NCBI RefSeq assembly: GCF_008579165.1
Contig: NZ_BKCN01000001.1
Reading direction: 5' to 3' (one strand)
Source: Iodidimonas nitroreducens
GTDB taxonomy: Bacteria; Pseudomonadota; Alphaproteobacteria; Sphingomonadales; Rhodothalassiaceae
DNA: 64,000 nucleotides
In this document: piece by piece, positions 28,247 through 39,033 of the stretch
Layout of the letters: every line of letters starts with the position of its first letter
How positions within the stretch are numbered: position 1 is the stretch's first letter
Notes under the pieces: model-generated
Told to the model about the DNA's origin: nothing
What the model saw: the letters and a program-made list of their open reading frames with translations, nothing else
Databases searched by the model: none
Position numbers and translations under genes: made by a program

Positions 28247-28312
28247 GCCTTCAAAGCAGGATGTTCATTTTATGCCTTCTCAAGGCCATAAGGGCCGCTT
28301 AGTCTGCCGCTG

Positions 28313-29773
28313 ATGTCATCTTCAAGTTCATCCAAGCCGCCGTCTTATGTCGTGCCCAAAGCCCTTGCCCGGCTTTTTGGGGTGGGGTCCATTTATCTGG
28401 AACGCCGGGTGGCGGTGTTTTTGTTTTTCGGCTTTGCCAGCGGCCTGCCTTTGGGTCTGATTGGTGAAACCTTTCGTATCCGCCTCACCGATGCCGGGAT
28501 CGATTTCGGCACCATCGGGCTGACCAGCCTGATCGGTACGGCCTATGCCATCAAATTTTTATGGGCCCCTTTTGTGGATCATATCAGGCTGGGCCCTCTC
28601 ACCCGCCGATTGGGCCAAAGGCGGGGCTGGATGGCGCTGACCCTGGTGCTGATGCTGGCGCTTTTGTTCGGGCTTTCGGTGGTTGATCCGGCCAGCGCCC
28701 TCATGACCAGCATCCTGTTGGCGGTGGGGGTGGCTTTTGCCTCGGCCACCTTCGATATTGTGGTGGATGCTTATCGCATTGAATATCTGGATGATCGGCA
28801 ATTGGCGGGGGGCACGGCGGTTCATGCCACGGCGTGGTATCTGGGGGCCAAGCTTGCGGCGGGGGTTCTGGTTTTATGGCTGGCCGATGTAGCAAGTTGG
28901 GAAAGCGCCTATTTATTTGCCAGCCTCACTTTGGTTCTCGGGCTTTTGGCGGTGGCTTTTAATCATGAACCCGAACGCCGGGTGGAAGCCGAACTGGACG
29001 CCCGGCAGCACGAGGTGGCGCGGTTTTTAGCAACGCGGCCGCGTTTGGCCGGGGGGCGCAGGGGCCGGGGGCTGGCCACCCTTTATGTGATGGTGGCGGC
29101 ACCTTTTGTCGATCTGGTGCGTCGTTTTGGCTGGGCTTTGCTTTCGGTCATGGCCTTTGTGGTTTTGTTTAAATTCCAGGATGCCTTTGCCGGGGCTTTA
29201 TCGGGGCCTTTCGTGCGTGATCTGGGCTATCAGAAATCCACCATTGCCTTTGTTTATAAAGGGTTTGGGTTGGTGGCGGTGTTTGCGGGCATGTTTGCCG
29301 GGGGGCTTTTGATGCACGCCTTTGGGCTGGTGCGCGCCCTTTGGATCGCCGGGGTTTTGCAGGTTGTGTCGAATCTGGGCTTTTCGTGGCTGGATTGGAT
29401 GGCGGGCTTTGCCACATTGGGGGTTGAAACGGCTTTCGGGCAGGGCAATATCCCGTCTGAATTGAAAGGCGCTTTGATCGATGCTCATTGGCCGTGGCTG
29501 GCGGGGGTGATCGGCTTTGAAAATTTTGCGTCCGGCATGGGCAATACCATCTTCGTCGTTTTTCTGTCGCGGCTGGTGAATGATGCCTATACCGCCACCC
29601 AATATGCCCTTTTATCCGCTACGGCTTTGGTGGCGCGCACCTTTCTGGCGGCCCCTGCGGGGTTTTTGGCGGAAGCTGTGGGCTGGTTCGATTTCTTCAT
29701 CCTATCGGGGATTGCTGGCATACCGGGGCTGATTTTGTTATGGTTTCTTGCCCGCACAAGAAAATGGGACTGA
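28313..29773 (+). CDS. AmpG-like MFS transporter
   Basis: The 486-residue protein has about 12-14 transmembrane helices and the AmpG family start (FLFFGFASGLPLGLIGETFRIRLTDAGIDFGTIG in pieces), a central cytoplasmic loop with EARHE-type charge, and YLGAKLAAGV. AmpG imports anhydromuropeptides released from peptidoglycan for recycling. The neighbouring genes do not add support; mltA, which makes such products, is elsewhere in the window. The start ATG 28313 precedes a Ser-rich head. The gene follows comM by 66 bp. Confidence 0.85.
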   Translation: MSSSSSSKPPSYVVPKALARLFGVGSIYLERRVAVFLFFGFASGLPLGLIGETFRIRLTDAGIDFGTIGLTSLIGTAYAIKFLWAPFVDHIRLGPLTRRLGQRRGWMALTLVLMLALLFGLSVVDPASALMTSILLAVGVAFASATFDIVVDAYRIEYLDDRQLAGGTAVHATAWYLGAKLAAGVLVLWLADVASWESAYLFASLTLVLGLLAVAFNHEPERRVEAELDARQHEVARFLATRPRLAGGRRGRGLATLYVMVAAPFVDLVRRFGWALLSVMAFVVLFKFQDAFAGALSGPFVRDLGYQKSTIAFVYKGFGLVAVFAGMFAGGLLMHAFGLVRALWIAGVLQVVSNLGFSWLDWMAGFATLGVETAFGQGNIPSELKGALIDAHWPWLAGVIGFENFASGMGNTIFVVFLSRLVNDAYTATQYALLSATALVARTFLAAPAGFLAEAVGWFDFFILSGIAGIPGLILLWFLARTRKWD

Positions 29774-29867
29774 AGATCGAAAACGCATAAGAGACGGTCA
29801 GGCCCTCGCGCATTTGTGCGCTGGATATGGGCAATGCACCGCAGGTTTGGGTTGAGATATGAACGGC

Positions 29868-29892
29868 AAAGGCTCACACTCCGAGCCGTTTT
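29868..29892 (+). terminator. Probable terminator of the ampG-like gene
   Basis: GGCTC (29871-29875) pairs with GAGCC (29883-29887) across a 7-nt loop, with flanking A and T runs (TTTT at 29889-29892) extending the stem around one bulged G. The rest of the 200-bp gap before the next gene shows nothing firm. Confidence 0.4.
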
Positions 29893-29974
29893 GATGCGAT
29901 GGGGCGCAGGATTTTTAATCGTTTTCTGAAAGCCGCGTCACGAAATTGTCTCTGAAGGGGCTTAGAAGCGCGTT

Positions 29975-30886
29975 ATGGATTACACCGGCAAAGACAAGGT
30001 CGTCGCCGCACAAACACTGGCGAACGCCGATTATTACGCCCGATCAGGCCCTTTGGAGGTGCGCTGTTCGCGTGAAGAGTCTGAAATTCTGGAAGCCCAG
30101 CGTTTGCGCTATCGCATTTTCTATGAGGAAATGTCGGCACAGCCCACGCTTCAGATGCAGCGCGAACGCCGCGATATGGATGTTTATGATCCCTTATGCG
30201 ATCATTTGCTGGTCATCGATCATTCCAAGCCCAAAGGCAGCCGGGTGGTCGGCACCTATCGTCTGCTGCGCCAAAGGGTGGCGTCCCAGCATGGCGGCTT
30301 TTATTCCGCTCAGGAATATGATCTCGGCCCTTTGATGGGGGAACGCTTTCAGGCCCATATGGGCAAGGGCGGCCAGCTTTTGGAATTGGGTCGCTCCTGT
30401 GTGGCGCGGGATTATCGTTCGAATGCCACCATCACCCTTTTATGGAAGGGGATTGCGGGCTATCTGGCAGAACATTCCATTGCTTATATGTTTGGCTGTG
30501 CCTCTTTGCATGGCACCGATCCCGATGCTTTGGCGGCTCCCTTATCCTATTTATGGCACGAACATCTGTGCCCGGCGGATTTCATGGTGCGTGCCGTGCC
30601 CGAGCGTTTTGAAGATATGAACAGGGTGCCGCGCGATCAGCTTGATATCCGCATGGCTCGCCGCTCTTTGCCGCCTTTGATCAAGGGCTATCTGCGCCTT
30701 GGCTGCTTCATCGGGGATGGGGCGGTGGTGGATGATCAGTTTGGCACCACTGATGTATTCATCCTGCTGCCCGTAGAGCGGGTGACCAAGCGCTATTCCA
30801 TGCGCTTTGGCACCCCAGGGGCGATCAATGATGGTGAGGCCGAGGCCGCCGAAGCCATTGGTGGTGGCCGCCAGATTATCATTTGA
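29975..30886 (+). CDS. GNAT acyltransferase, ornithine lipid synthase OlsB-like
   Basis: The 303-residue protein matches the OlsB/PF13444-type acyl transferases: EAQRLRYRIFYEEMSAQPTLQMQRERRDMDVYD, the CDHLLVID strand, RVVGTYRLLR, LELGRSCVARDYRSNATITLLWKGIAGYL, and MFGCASLHGTDP. OlsB adds a 3-hydroxyacyl chain to ornithine, making lyso-ornithine lipid, a phosphate-free membrane lipid. The second enzyme OlsA is not in the window, so the product is inferred from family only. A purine-rich AGAAG lies upstream of ATG 29975. Confidence 0.8.
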   Translation: MDYTGKDKVVAAQTLANADYYARSGPLEVRCSREESEILEAQRLRYRIFYEEMSAQPTLQMQRERRDMDVYDPLCDHLLVIDHSKPKGSRVVGTYRLLRQRVASQHGGFYSAQEYDLGPLMGERFQAHMGKGGQLLELGRSCVARDYRSNATITLLWKGIAGYLAEHSIAYMFGCASLHGTDPDALAAPLSYLWHEHLCPADFMVRAVPERFEDMNRVPRDQLDIRMARRSLPPLIKGYLRLGCFIGDGAVVDDQFGTTDVFILLPVERVTKRYSMRFGTPGAINDGEAEAAEAIGGGRQIII

Positions 30887-30949
30887 AAAATCATCATCTG
30901 AGCTTTAGTTCAGGAACCACGGGGACCAGAAAGGCCGGGGGGCGAACGA

Positions 30950-33262
30950 TCAATCGCGCTTGATCGAGCCCACAGCGGCTAAAGCCGCCATATTCAGCAC
31001 ATCCGATGTGTGCGATCCCATCCGCACCACCTGAATCGAGCGATCAAAGCCCCACAAAATCGGCCCGATCACCCGGGCACCGCCCAAAGCTCCCACCAGC
31101 TTTGTCGAAATATTGGCGGAATGAAGGGCCGGCATGACCAGCAGATTGGCCGGGCCGGAAAGCCGCGCAAAGGGATAAAGCTTCAAAAGATCGGGGTTGA
31201 GCGCGGTATCGGGGGCCATATCCCCCTCGAATTCGAAATTCACATCGCGCTGTTCCAAAATGGCCACGGCTTCGCGCACATGATCGGCCTTTTCCCGCAT
31301 CGGTTGGCCGAAATTGGAAAAAGACAGCATGGCGGCGCGGGGCTCGTGCCCCAGATGACGCACGGCAGCGGCGGCATTTTGGGCAATATCGGCCAGTTCG
31401 CTGCCGGTGGGGCGTTCGTTCATCACCGTATCGGCAATAAACACCGTGCGATCGCGGGACATCACGATGGTCAGCCCGAACGGGGCGACGCCCGCCTTGG
31501 GATCGATCACGAGCTGAATATTTTCAATGGCCTGATAATAATTGCGCGTCAGCCCGGTGACCATGGCATCGGCATCGCCATGGGCCAGCATGCAGGCGGA
31601 AAAGGCATTGCGATCCCGGTTTACCAGCCTTTGGGCATCGCGCTTTAAATAGCCCTTGCGCTGCAGGCGACCATAAAGCCATTCGGTATAATCGGCATTG
31701 CGCGATGAGGTGGCGGCAGAGCGGATATCATAATCATCGGGATTGGCGCCCATATCACGCAGTTTGCGGGCCACCACATCTTCATAGCCGATCAGGATCG
31801 CCTGGCCATAGCCCCCCGATTGAAAGCCCATGGCGGCGCGCACCATGCGATCTTCTTCCCCTTCGGCAAAGATCACCCGCTTATTGTGATCGGTGAGCAT
31901 GTCAAACATCTCGCCCAACAGACCGATGGTGGGATTGAGCCGGTTCGAGACCTGACGACGATAAGCGGCCATATCCTCGATGGGTTTGCGGGCCACGCCG
32001 CTATCCATGGCCGCCTGCGCCACCCGGGGGGGAACGAATTCCATCAGCCGGGGATCGAAAGGGGCGGGGATGATATATTCGGGGCCAAAGCTGTGTTTGC
32101 GCCCGGAATAGGCGGCGGCCACTTCTTCGGGCACATCGGTGCGCGCCAATTCGGCCAAAGCATGGGCGGCGGCGATTTTCATCTCGTCATTGATGGTGCG
32201 GGCCCGCACATCAAGCGCTCCGCGAAAGATATAAGGAAAACCCAATACATTATTGACCTGATTGGGATAATCCGATCGCCCGGTGGCCATGATGGCATCA
32301 TCGCGGATGGTGGCCACCTCTTCGGGGCTGATTTCGGGATTGGGATTGGCCATGGCAAAAATGATCGGCTTTGGGGCCATGCTTTTCACCATCTCCGCAT
32401 TCACGGCCCCTTCCACCGAAAGCCCGATAAACACATCGGCACCCTCCATCGCTTCCGCCAGGGTGCGCAGGGGTGTGTCTACCGCATGGGCGGATTTCCA
32501 TTGATTGAGGCTGTCTTCGCGGTTTGTGTGGATCACGCCTTTGCTATCGCACATGATCAGATGATCATGGGGCACCCCCATCGCCTTGATCAATTCTGCA
32601 CAGGCGATCGATGCCGCCCCCGCCCCATTCATCACCACCCGCACATCCTTGATATCGCGATCTGTCAGAAAAAGGGCATTGATGAACCCTGCGCCGGTGA
32701 TGATGGCCGTGCCATGCTGATCATCATGGAAAACCGGAATATCCATGGCTTCACGCAGGCGCTGTTCGATGATGAAACAGGCGGGCGCACCGATATCTTC
32801 GAGATTGATGCCGCCAAAGGTCGGCTCCATCAGGGTCACGGCGCTGACAATGGCATCCACATCGCTGGAATTGAGCTCGATATCGATGGCATCGATATCC
32901 GCAAAGCGCTTGAACAGAACGGCTTTGCCCTCCATCACCGGCTTTGATGCGGCAGCCCCCAGATTGCCCAGGCCCAAAATGGCCGAGCCATTGGAAATTA
33001 CCGCCACCAGATTGCCCCGGGCGGTATAATCGAAAATACAGTCGGGATTTTCGGCAATCGCCTTTACCGGGGCGGCCACGCCGGGGGAATAAGCAAGGGA
33101 TAGATCGCGCTGGGTGGCCATCGGTTTGGTGGGGGTGATCTCGATCTTGCCCGCCGTGGGAAAAGCGTGAAAGCGCAAGGCTTCGCGGTCGGTGAATCGC
33201 GATTCAGTGGATTTCGACTCGGCGGTTTTAGATGCAGGGGATTTGGGGGGCGTATCGGTCAT
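30950..33262 (-). CDS. maeB: NADP-dependent malic enzyme with C-terminal phosphotransacetylase-like domain
   Basis: MaeB decarboxylates malate to pyruvate with NADP reduction. The 770-residue protein has the full two-part layout: the malic enzyme domain (YSPGVAAPVKAIAENPDCIFDYTARGNLVAVISNGSAILGLGN in pieces, then FGGINLEDIGAPACF, PVFHDDQHGTA and the NAD fold VVMNGAGAASIACAEL), followed from about residue 430 by a Pta-like domain (RVIFAEGEEDRMVRAA, ADAMVTGLTR). The C-terminal part is regulatory in known members. AAGGA is well placed upstream of ATG 33262. Three 17-bp repeats lie in its leader region. Confidence 0.95.
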   Translation of the reverse strand: MTDTPPKSPASKTAESKSTESRFTDREALRFHAFPTAGKIEITPTKPMATQRDLSLAYSPGVAAPVKAIAENPDCIFDYTARGNLVAVISNGSAILGLGNLGAAASKPVMEGKAVLFKRFADIDAIDIELNSSDVDAIVSAVTLMEPTFGGINLEDIGAPACFIIEQRLREAMDIPVFHDDQHGTAIITGAGFINALFLTDRDIKDVRVVMNGAGAASIACAELIKAMGVPHDHLIMCDSKGVIHTNREDSLNQWKSAHAVDTPLRTLAEAMEGADVFIGLSVEGAVNAEMVKSMAPKPIIFAMANPNPEISPEEVATIRDDAIMATGRSDYPNQVNNVLGFPYIFRGALDVRARTINDEMKIAAAHALAELARTDVPEEVAAAYSGRKHSFGPEYIIPAPFDPRLMEFVPPRVAQAAMDSGVARKPIEDMAAYRRQVSNRLNPTIGLLGEMFDMLTDHNKRVIFAEGEEDRMVRAAMGFQSGGYGQAILIGYEDVVARKLRDMGANPDDYDIRSAATSSRNADYTEWLYGRLQRKGYLKRDAQRLVNRDRNAFSACMLAHGDADAMVTGLTRNYYQAIENIQLVIDPKAGVAPFGLTIVMSRDRTVFIADTVMNERPTGSELADIAQNAAAAVRHLGHEPRAAMLSFSNFGQPMREKADHVREAVAILEQRDVNFEFEGDMAPDTALNPDLLKLYPFARLSGPANLLVMPALHSANISTKLVGALGGARVIGPILWGFDRSIQVVRMGSHTSDVLNMAALAAVGSIKRD

Positions 33263-33294
33263 GAAGGGTTCTGATCCTTGTTGCAGGGGCTTGA

Positions 33295-33345
33295 AGGGTC
33301 ATAAGAGGGTTAGGGTCGCAAGAGGATTAGGGTCGCAAGAGGATT
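33295..33345. repeat. Three tandem 17-bp repeats between maeB and mutS
   Basis: Units are AGGGTCATAAGAGGGTT (33295-33311), AGGGTCGCAAGAGGATT (33312-33328) and the same again (33329-33345). Copies two and three are identical; copy one differs at three positions. The array starts 33 bp upstream of the maeB ATG and about 120 bp upstream of mutS, inside the divergent promoter space. Confidence 0.9.
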
Positions 33346-33467
33346 CTGGCAGTTCATCGGGCACAATGCTAAAAAGACGATCCACTGGAACAGGGCTGGT
33401 TGATGTGCCTCATCTTCTAGCATTATGTAGACGGTCCGAGAACAATCTATATGAAAATCTGGCCTTT

Positions 33468-36193
33468 ATGAACAATCCGGCAAAAAATGTGAAAAAGGGC
33501 CCTGCCGATCCTCAGGATGGGGCGGCAACGCCGATGATGGCGCAATATCTGGCCATCCGCGCCGCCCATCCTGATTGTCTGCTGTTTTATCGCATGGGCG
33601 ATTTTTACGAATTGTTTTTCGATGATGCGATCAAGGCAGCGGCGGCCCTTGATATTACCCTCACCCGTCGTGGCAGGCATGAAGGCGAGGATATCCCCAT
33701 GGCCGGGGTGCCGGTTCATGCGGCGGAGAGCTATCTGGCGCGCCTGATCAAGTCGGGGTTCAAGGTGGCTGTGTGCGAACAGACCGAAGACCCCGCAGAG
33801 GCGAAAAAGCGCGGCGCAAAATCGGTGGTGGCCCGCGAAGTGGTGCGCTTGGTGACGCCGGGCACCCTGACGGAAGACACCCTGCTCGATGCTCGCCGCC
33901 ATAATTATCTGGCGGTTCTGGTAGCGGTGGGAAACAATATGGCCGTCGCCTATGCCGATATGTCTACCGGCAGTTTCATGAGCATGGAAACCAGCCCGAT
34001 CATCTTTCGGCCGATCTGGCCCAGCTTGCTCCCGGTGAGCTTTTGGTGGCGGCAAAGCTGCTTGATGATTCAGATGTGCGCCGCCTGCTCGATGGGATGG
34101 CCGATGTGGTCTCGCCCTTGCCAGCGGGATCATGGGATAGTCTGGGGGGCGAGCGGCGCCTGAAGGCACTTTATGGGGTGGCGAGCCTTGATGCCTTTGG
34201 CGATTTCAGCCGCGCCGAGCTTGCTGCGTTCGATGCCCTTCTGGATTATCTGGAAAGCACACAAAAAGGCCGGATGCCGCGCCTGCGTCCGCCGGGGCAA
34301 AGGGCCCGTGGCTCGGTGATGCTGATCGATGCCGCTACCCGCCGCAGTCTTGAACTGGCACGCACTTTGGCGGGGGAAAGCAAAGGCAGCCTGATCGCCA
34401 CTATCGATTGCACCATCACCGGGGCCGGGGCGCGGGCGCAGGCGGCCCGTCTTGCGGCCCCCCTTACCGATCTGGCGCTGATCGAACAGCGGCTGGATGC
34501 GGTGGATCATTGTGTGAAGGTATCGGATCTGCGCGCCGATCTGCGCACGGATTTGCGGGCCGCACCCGATCTGGAACGCGCTTTGTCGCGCCTGATGCTG
34601 GATCGTGGAACGCCGCGTGATCTGGCGGCGGTGCGTGATGCTCTGCGGGTGGCGGCCGAGCTGTGTGATCGCCTCAATCGCGGCAGTGCCGCCGATGGTG
34701 GCCTTGATGATCATGGCCTTCCGGTTCTGCTCGATAGGGCGCAAAAAGCCCTGACCGGCCATGCGGCCCTTGAAGATCTGCTGGGCCGGGCGCTGGTGGC
34801 GGATCCCCCGGCGCTGGCCCGGGATGGCGGCTTTATCACCAAAGGCTATGATGCGGCTTTGGATGAAGTACGCACCCTGCGCGATGAAAGCCGCCGGTTG
34901 ATCGCCGGGCTGGAAGCCGATTATCGCCGCGATACCGGCCTGAATGCATTGAAGATCAAGCATAATAATGTTTTGGGCTATCATATCGATGTGCCCGCGA
35001 AAGCGGCGGATCTTTTGATGCAGCCCCCCCATGCCCAGCGCTTCATTCATCGCCAGACATTGGCCAATGCCGTGCGCTTTTCCACCACCGAACTGGCGGG
35101 TTTGGCGGCTGAAATCAATCAGGCAGGGGATCGGGCGCTGGCCATGGAACAGCAGATGTTCGATGAGCTGGTGGCCCGCATTGCCGATCATTGGCACGAG
35201 CTGATGGCCTGCGCGCAGGCGCTGGCAGAGATCGATGTGTCCGCTGCCTTGGCCGAACGCGCGGTGATCGATCGCTGGGCGCGGCCAAAAATCAGCGAGG
35301 ATCGGGCCTTTGATATTCGCGGCGGGCGGCATCCGGTGGTGGAGGCAGCCTTGCGCAAGGAGGATGGCGGGCCGTTCATCGCCAATGATTGCGATCTGGG
35401 CCCCGATCAGCGCCTGTGGCTGGTGACCGGCCCCAATATGGCCGGGAAATCAACCTTTTTGCGACAAAATGCCCTGATTGCCATTCTGGCGCAGGCGGGG
35501 AGCTTCGTGCCTGCCGAGGCGGCGCATATCGGCATTGTGGATCGCCTGTTCAGCCGGGTGGGGGCATCGGATGATCTGGCGCAGGGGCGCTCCACCTTCA
35601 TGGTGGAAATGGTTGAAACGGCGGCGATCCTCAATCAGGCAACAGACCGCTCTTTGGTGATTCTTGATGAAATCGGCCGGGGCACGGCCACCTTCGATGG
35701 TTTGTCCATCGCCTGGGCTGCGGTTGAGCATCTCCATGATGTCAATCGCTCCCGGGCTTTGTTTGCCACCCATTATCATGAAATGTCGGCCCTGAAGGTG
35801 CGTTTGTCCTCTTTAGCCTTGCGCTCCATGCGGGTGAAGGAATGGCGCGGCGATGTGGTGTTTTTGCACGAAGTCACGATGGGGGCGGCGGATCGATCCT
35901 ATGGCATTCAGGTGGCATCCTTAGCGGGCTTGCCCAAGGCGGTGATCAATCGGGCGCGGCAGGTGCTGGATGATCTGGAAGCCAGTGGCGAAGGGGCGCG
36001 AACCCGCGGGGCTTTGGGCGATCTGCCCCTGTTTGAACGATCGGCCGCAAGCCCTGCGACCCCCGCGCCCAAAGATGAGGCGGCCAGCGCAGTGCTGGAT
36101 GCCGTGCGGACAAGCAATCCTGATGAGTTGACCCCCAAACAGGCGCATGATCTGGTTTATCACTTAAAAAGCCTGAGCCAGGGCCCATATTGA
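33468..36193 (+). CDS. mutS: DNA mismatch repair protein MutS (frameshifted)
   Basis: MutS recognises mismatches and starts methyl-directed or strand-directed repair. The corrected protein is about 908 residues: mismatch-binding domain with the Phe-x-Glu motif GDFYELFFDDA, connector, core, then ATPase with Walker A GPNMAGKSTFLRQ (near residue 655) and the signature DEIGRGTATFDGLSIAWA. The frame breaks near 33998: CCCGGATCAT (or CCCCGATCAT) reads CCCGATCAT. Repair gives ETSPDHLSADLAQLAPGELLVAAKLL. ATG 33468 (MNNPAKN) fits; an upstream in-frame start gives no homology. glnD follows after 40 bp. Confidence 0.95.
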
Positions 36194-36233
36194 TGCCTGA
36201 ACGCGATGCACCTTTATCACCAAAAGGGATTTC

Positions 36234-39018
36234 ATGGTCACCATAGCGAAAAAACGTCAGATCATCGATCCCGCTGACTATGCCAAAGATCTGGCCGAGG
36301 CCGCCTTGTGCGCCGATCCAAAAGAGCGCCAGCAGCAGATTCTTGCGGTTTCAAAGGCCATGTGGCAGCGCGGCTTCGATGAGATCAAGGCCCGCCATGA
36401 ACAGGATGGCATGAGCGGTCGGCGGGTGGCGGCGGCTTTCAGCTATCTGGCGGATAAATTGATCATCGGCCTTTATGATCTGGCCATCACCCGGCTTTAT
36501 CCCCGCCCCAATCCCACCGATAGCGAGCGCATGGCGGTGATTGCCACCGGCGGCTATGGGCGCGGCGAACTGGCTCCGTTCTCTGATCTCGATCTTTTAT
36601 TTCTCTATCCCTATAAATCCACATCATGGCATGAACAGATCGTTGAATTCATGCTCTATACTTTGGGATCTGGGCTTGAAGGTGGGTCAGGCGGTGCGCT
36701 CGCCCGTCGATTGTGTGCGCATGGCCCGCGAAGATGTTTCGGTCAATACATCCTTGCTCGAACGCCGGATGCTGGCAGGGGATCAGGCTTTATATGAAGA
36801 GCTTGGGCGTCTTTATCAAAGCTCGGTCCGGGAGGTGCGCGGCCATCAGTTTGTGGATGAAAAGCTGGCCGAGCGCGATGCCCGCCATGATCGCATGGGC
36901 GATAGCCGCTATGTGGTGGAACCCAATCTGAAAGATGGAAAAGGCGGCCTGCGCGATCTGCACACGCTGTTCTGGATCACCCGCTTTCTTTATGATGTGC
37001 ATTTGCCAAAGGATCTGGTGGCCGAAGGCATCTTAGAAGAAGACGAGCTTAAAACCTTCAAAAAGGCCGAATCCTTTTTATGGACGGTGCGGGTGTCTTT
37101 GCATTTTCTGGTGGGCCGGGCGCAGGAAAGGCTGACTTTTGATGTGCAGCTTGAATTGGCCAACAGGCTGAATTACCGCGATCATCCCGGGCTTTCAGGG
37201 GTGGAACGCTTCATGAAGCATTATTTCCTCGTCGCCAAACAAGTGGGCGATCTCACCCGCGTGGTCTGCGCCGTGCTGGAGGCGCGGCACCAGAAAAACA
37301 CCCTGTTTTCGCTGGCGAACTGGCGGCCAAGACGGTCGATCCGGGGCTTTCGGGTGGATGGGGAAAGGCTCACGGTGCGCAATGAGCAGATGTTCATCGA
37401 TGAACCGCGCAAGATGGTGGAGATTTTTGCGGTTGCCCATGAAACCGGATATGACATCCACCCCAATGCCCTGCGCTATATGGGGCGGCATCTGGGCTTG
37501 ATCGATCGGGATGTGCGCCATGATTTTGCCGCCAATAAAGCTTTCATGGATGTGCTGACCTCGGCCAATCATCCTGAAATCAATTTGCGGCGGATGAACG
37601 AAGCCGGGGTTTTCGGCAAATTCGTGCCCGATTTCGGGCGCATCGTGGCGCAGATGCAATATGATATGTATCACCATTATACGGTGGATGAGCACAGCAT
37701 CCATGCCCTGGGCCTGCTGGCCAGGATCGAACGCGGCGAATTGAAAGACGAGCATCCGCTTTCCACCGATCTGATCGGCAAGCTGGTGTCGCGGCGGGTT
37801 CTTTATATGGCGGTGTTTTTGCATGATATCGCCAAGGGGCGGGGCGGCGATCATTCCCGCATCGGCGAGCGGGTGGCCCGCAAGCTGTGCCCCCGGATGG
37901 GGCTGACCCCATCGGAAACCGATCTCGTGGCCTGGCTCGTGCGCTGGCATCTTTTGATGAGCCAAACCGCCTTCAAGCGCGATCTGGCGGATCGCAAAAC
38001 CGTGCTCGATTTTTGTGAAGCGGTGAAAAGCCCGGAGCGTTTGAAGCTTTTGCTCATTCTGACCGTGGTGGATATCCGGGCGGTGGGGCCGGGGGTGTGG
38101 AATGGCTGGAAAGGCCAGCTTTTGCGCGATCTTTATGAACAGGCCGAAGAAGTGCTGGTGGCTGGCCACGCGGTCAGTGGCCGCCGGGATCGGGTGGATG
38201 GCAAAAAGAAAGATCTGGCCGGAAGGCTTGCCGATTGGCCCGAACGGGATCGCGATAGCCATATGGGCCGCCTGCATGATAGCTACTGGATTTCCGAAGA
38301 TGGCGATACCCATGAACATAATGCCCGGCTGATCCGCAAAACCGAGCAGGCGGGCGAGGAAGTGGGGGTGATGGTTTCGGTCAATGCCTTTCAGGATATG
38401 ACCGAAGTGAGCGTGTTTACCCGGGATCGTCCGGGGCTTTTTGCGCGGCTTTCGGGGGCTTTTGCGGTGGCCGGCGCGAATGTGATGGATGGTAAGATTC
38501 ACACCACGTCGGACGGCAAGGCGCTGGATAATTTCCGCATCCAAAGCCCGGATGGCTCGGCCTATAGCGATCCGCGTAAGCTGGCCGAACTGGAACAATC
38601 GATCCGCCGGGCGGTGGTGAATAAATTACCCGCCGAAGAAAAGCTGAAGCGCAAAAGCGATGGGATCAAAAGCCGGACCGCCGTTTTCAAGGTGGAGCCT
38701 TTGGTGATCGTTGATAATCGGGCCTCCAACCGTGCCACGGTGATCGAGGTGAATGCCCGGGATCGGGTGGGCCTGCTTTATGATCTGACACGGGCCTTAT
38801 CACGCATGCGATTGTCGATTTTCTCGGCGCATGTGGCCACCTATGGTGAGCGGGCGGTGGATGTTTTTTATGTGCAGGATCTGGAAGGCCAGAAAATCAT
38901 CGGCAGCCAGCGCATCGCCAATATCGAAAGAAAATTGATGGCCGCCACGAAAGGGCAATTGCCCCTGAGCCATGATGTGCGGCGCAAAGGTGGGCAGTTG
39001 GCCCATGGGCGCTCTTGA
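36234..39018 (+). CDS. glnD: GlnD, PII uridylyltransferase/uridylyl-removing enzyme (frameshifted)
   Basis: GlnD senses glutamine and modifies PII, controlling nitrogen metabolism. The corrected protein is about 928 residues: nucleotidyltransferase motif GGYGRGELAPFSDLDLLFL (about 105-123), HD hydrolase with HDIAKGRGGDHS (about 530), and two C-terminal ACT domains (about 715 and 822 onward) that bind glutamine. The frame changes by net -2 near 36661-36666: EFMLYT is in the first frame, WDLGLKVGQAVRS in the second. A lost dinucleotide such as AT in CTTTATGGG would explain it. murJ follows by 15 bp; mutS-glnD-murJ-trpS looks like one unit. Confidence 0.93.
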
Positions 39019-39033
39019 GATGCGGTTTTTAGC

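Noticed and set aside
37195..38598. 467-codon open frame antisense to glnD
   Set aside because: Fully opposite a well-conserved gene; composition is that of a reverse-complement shadow.
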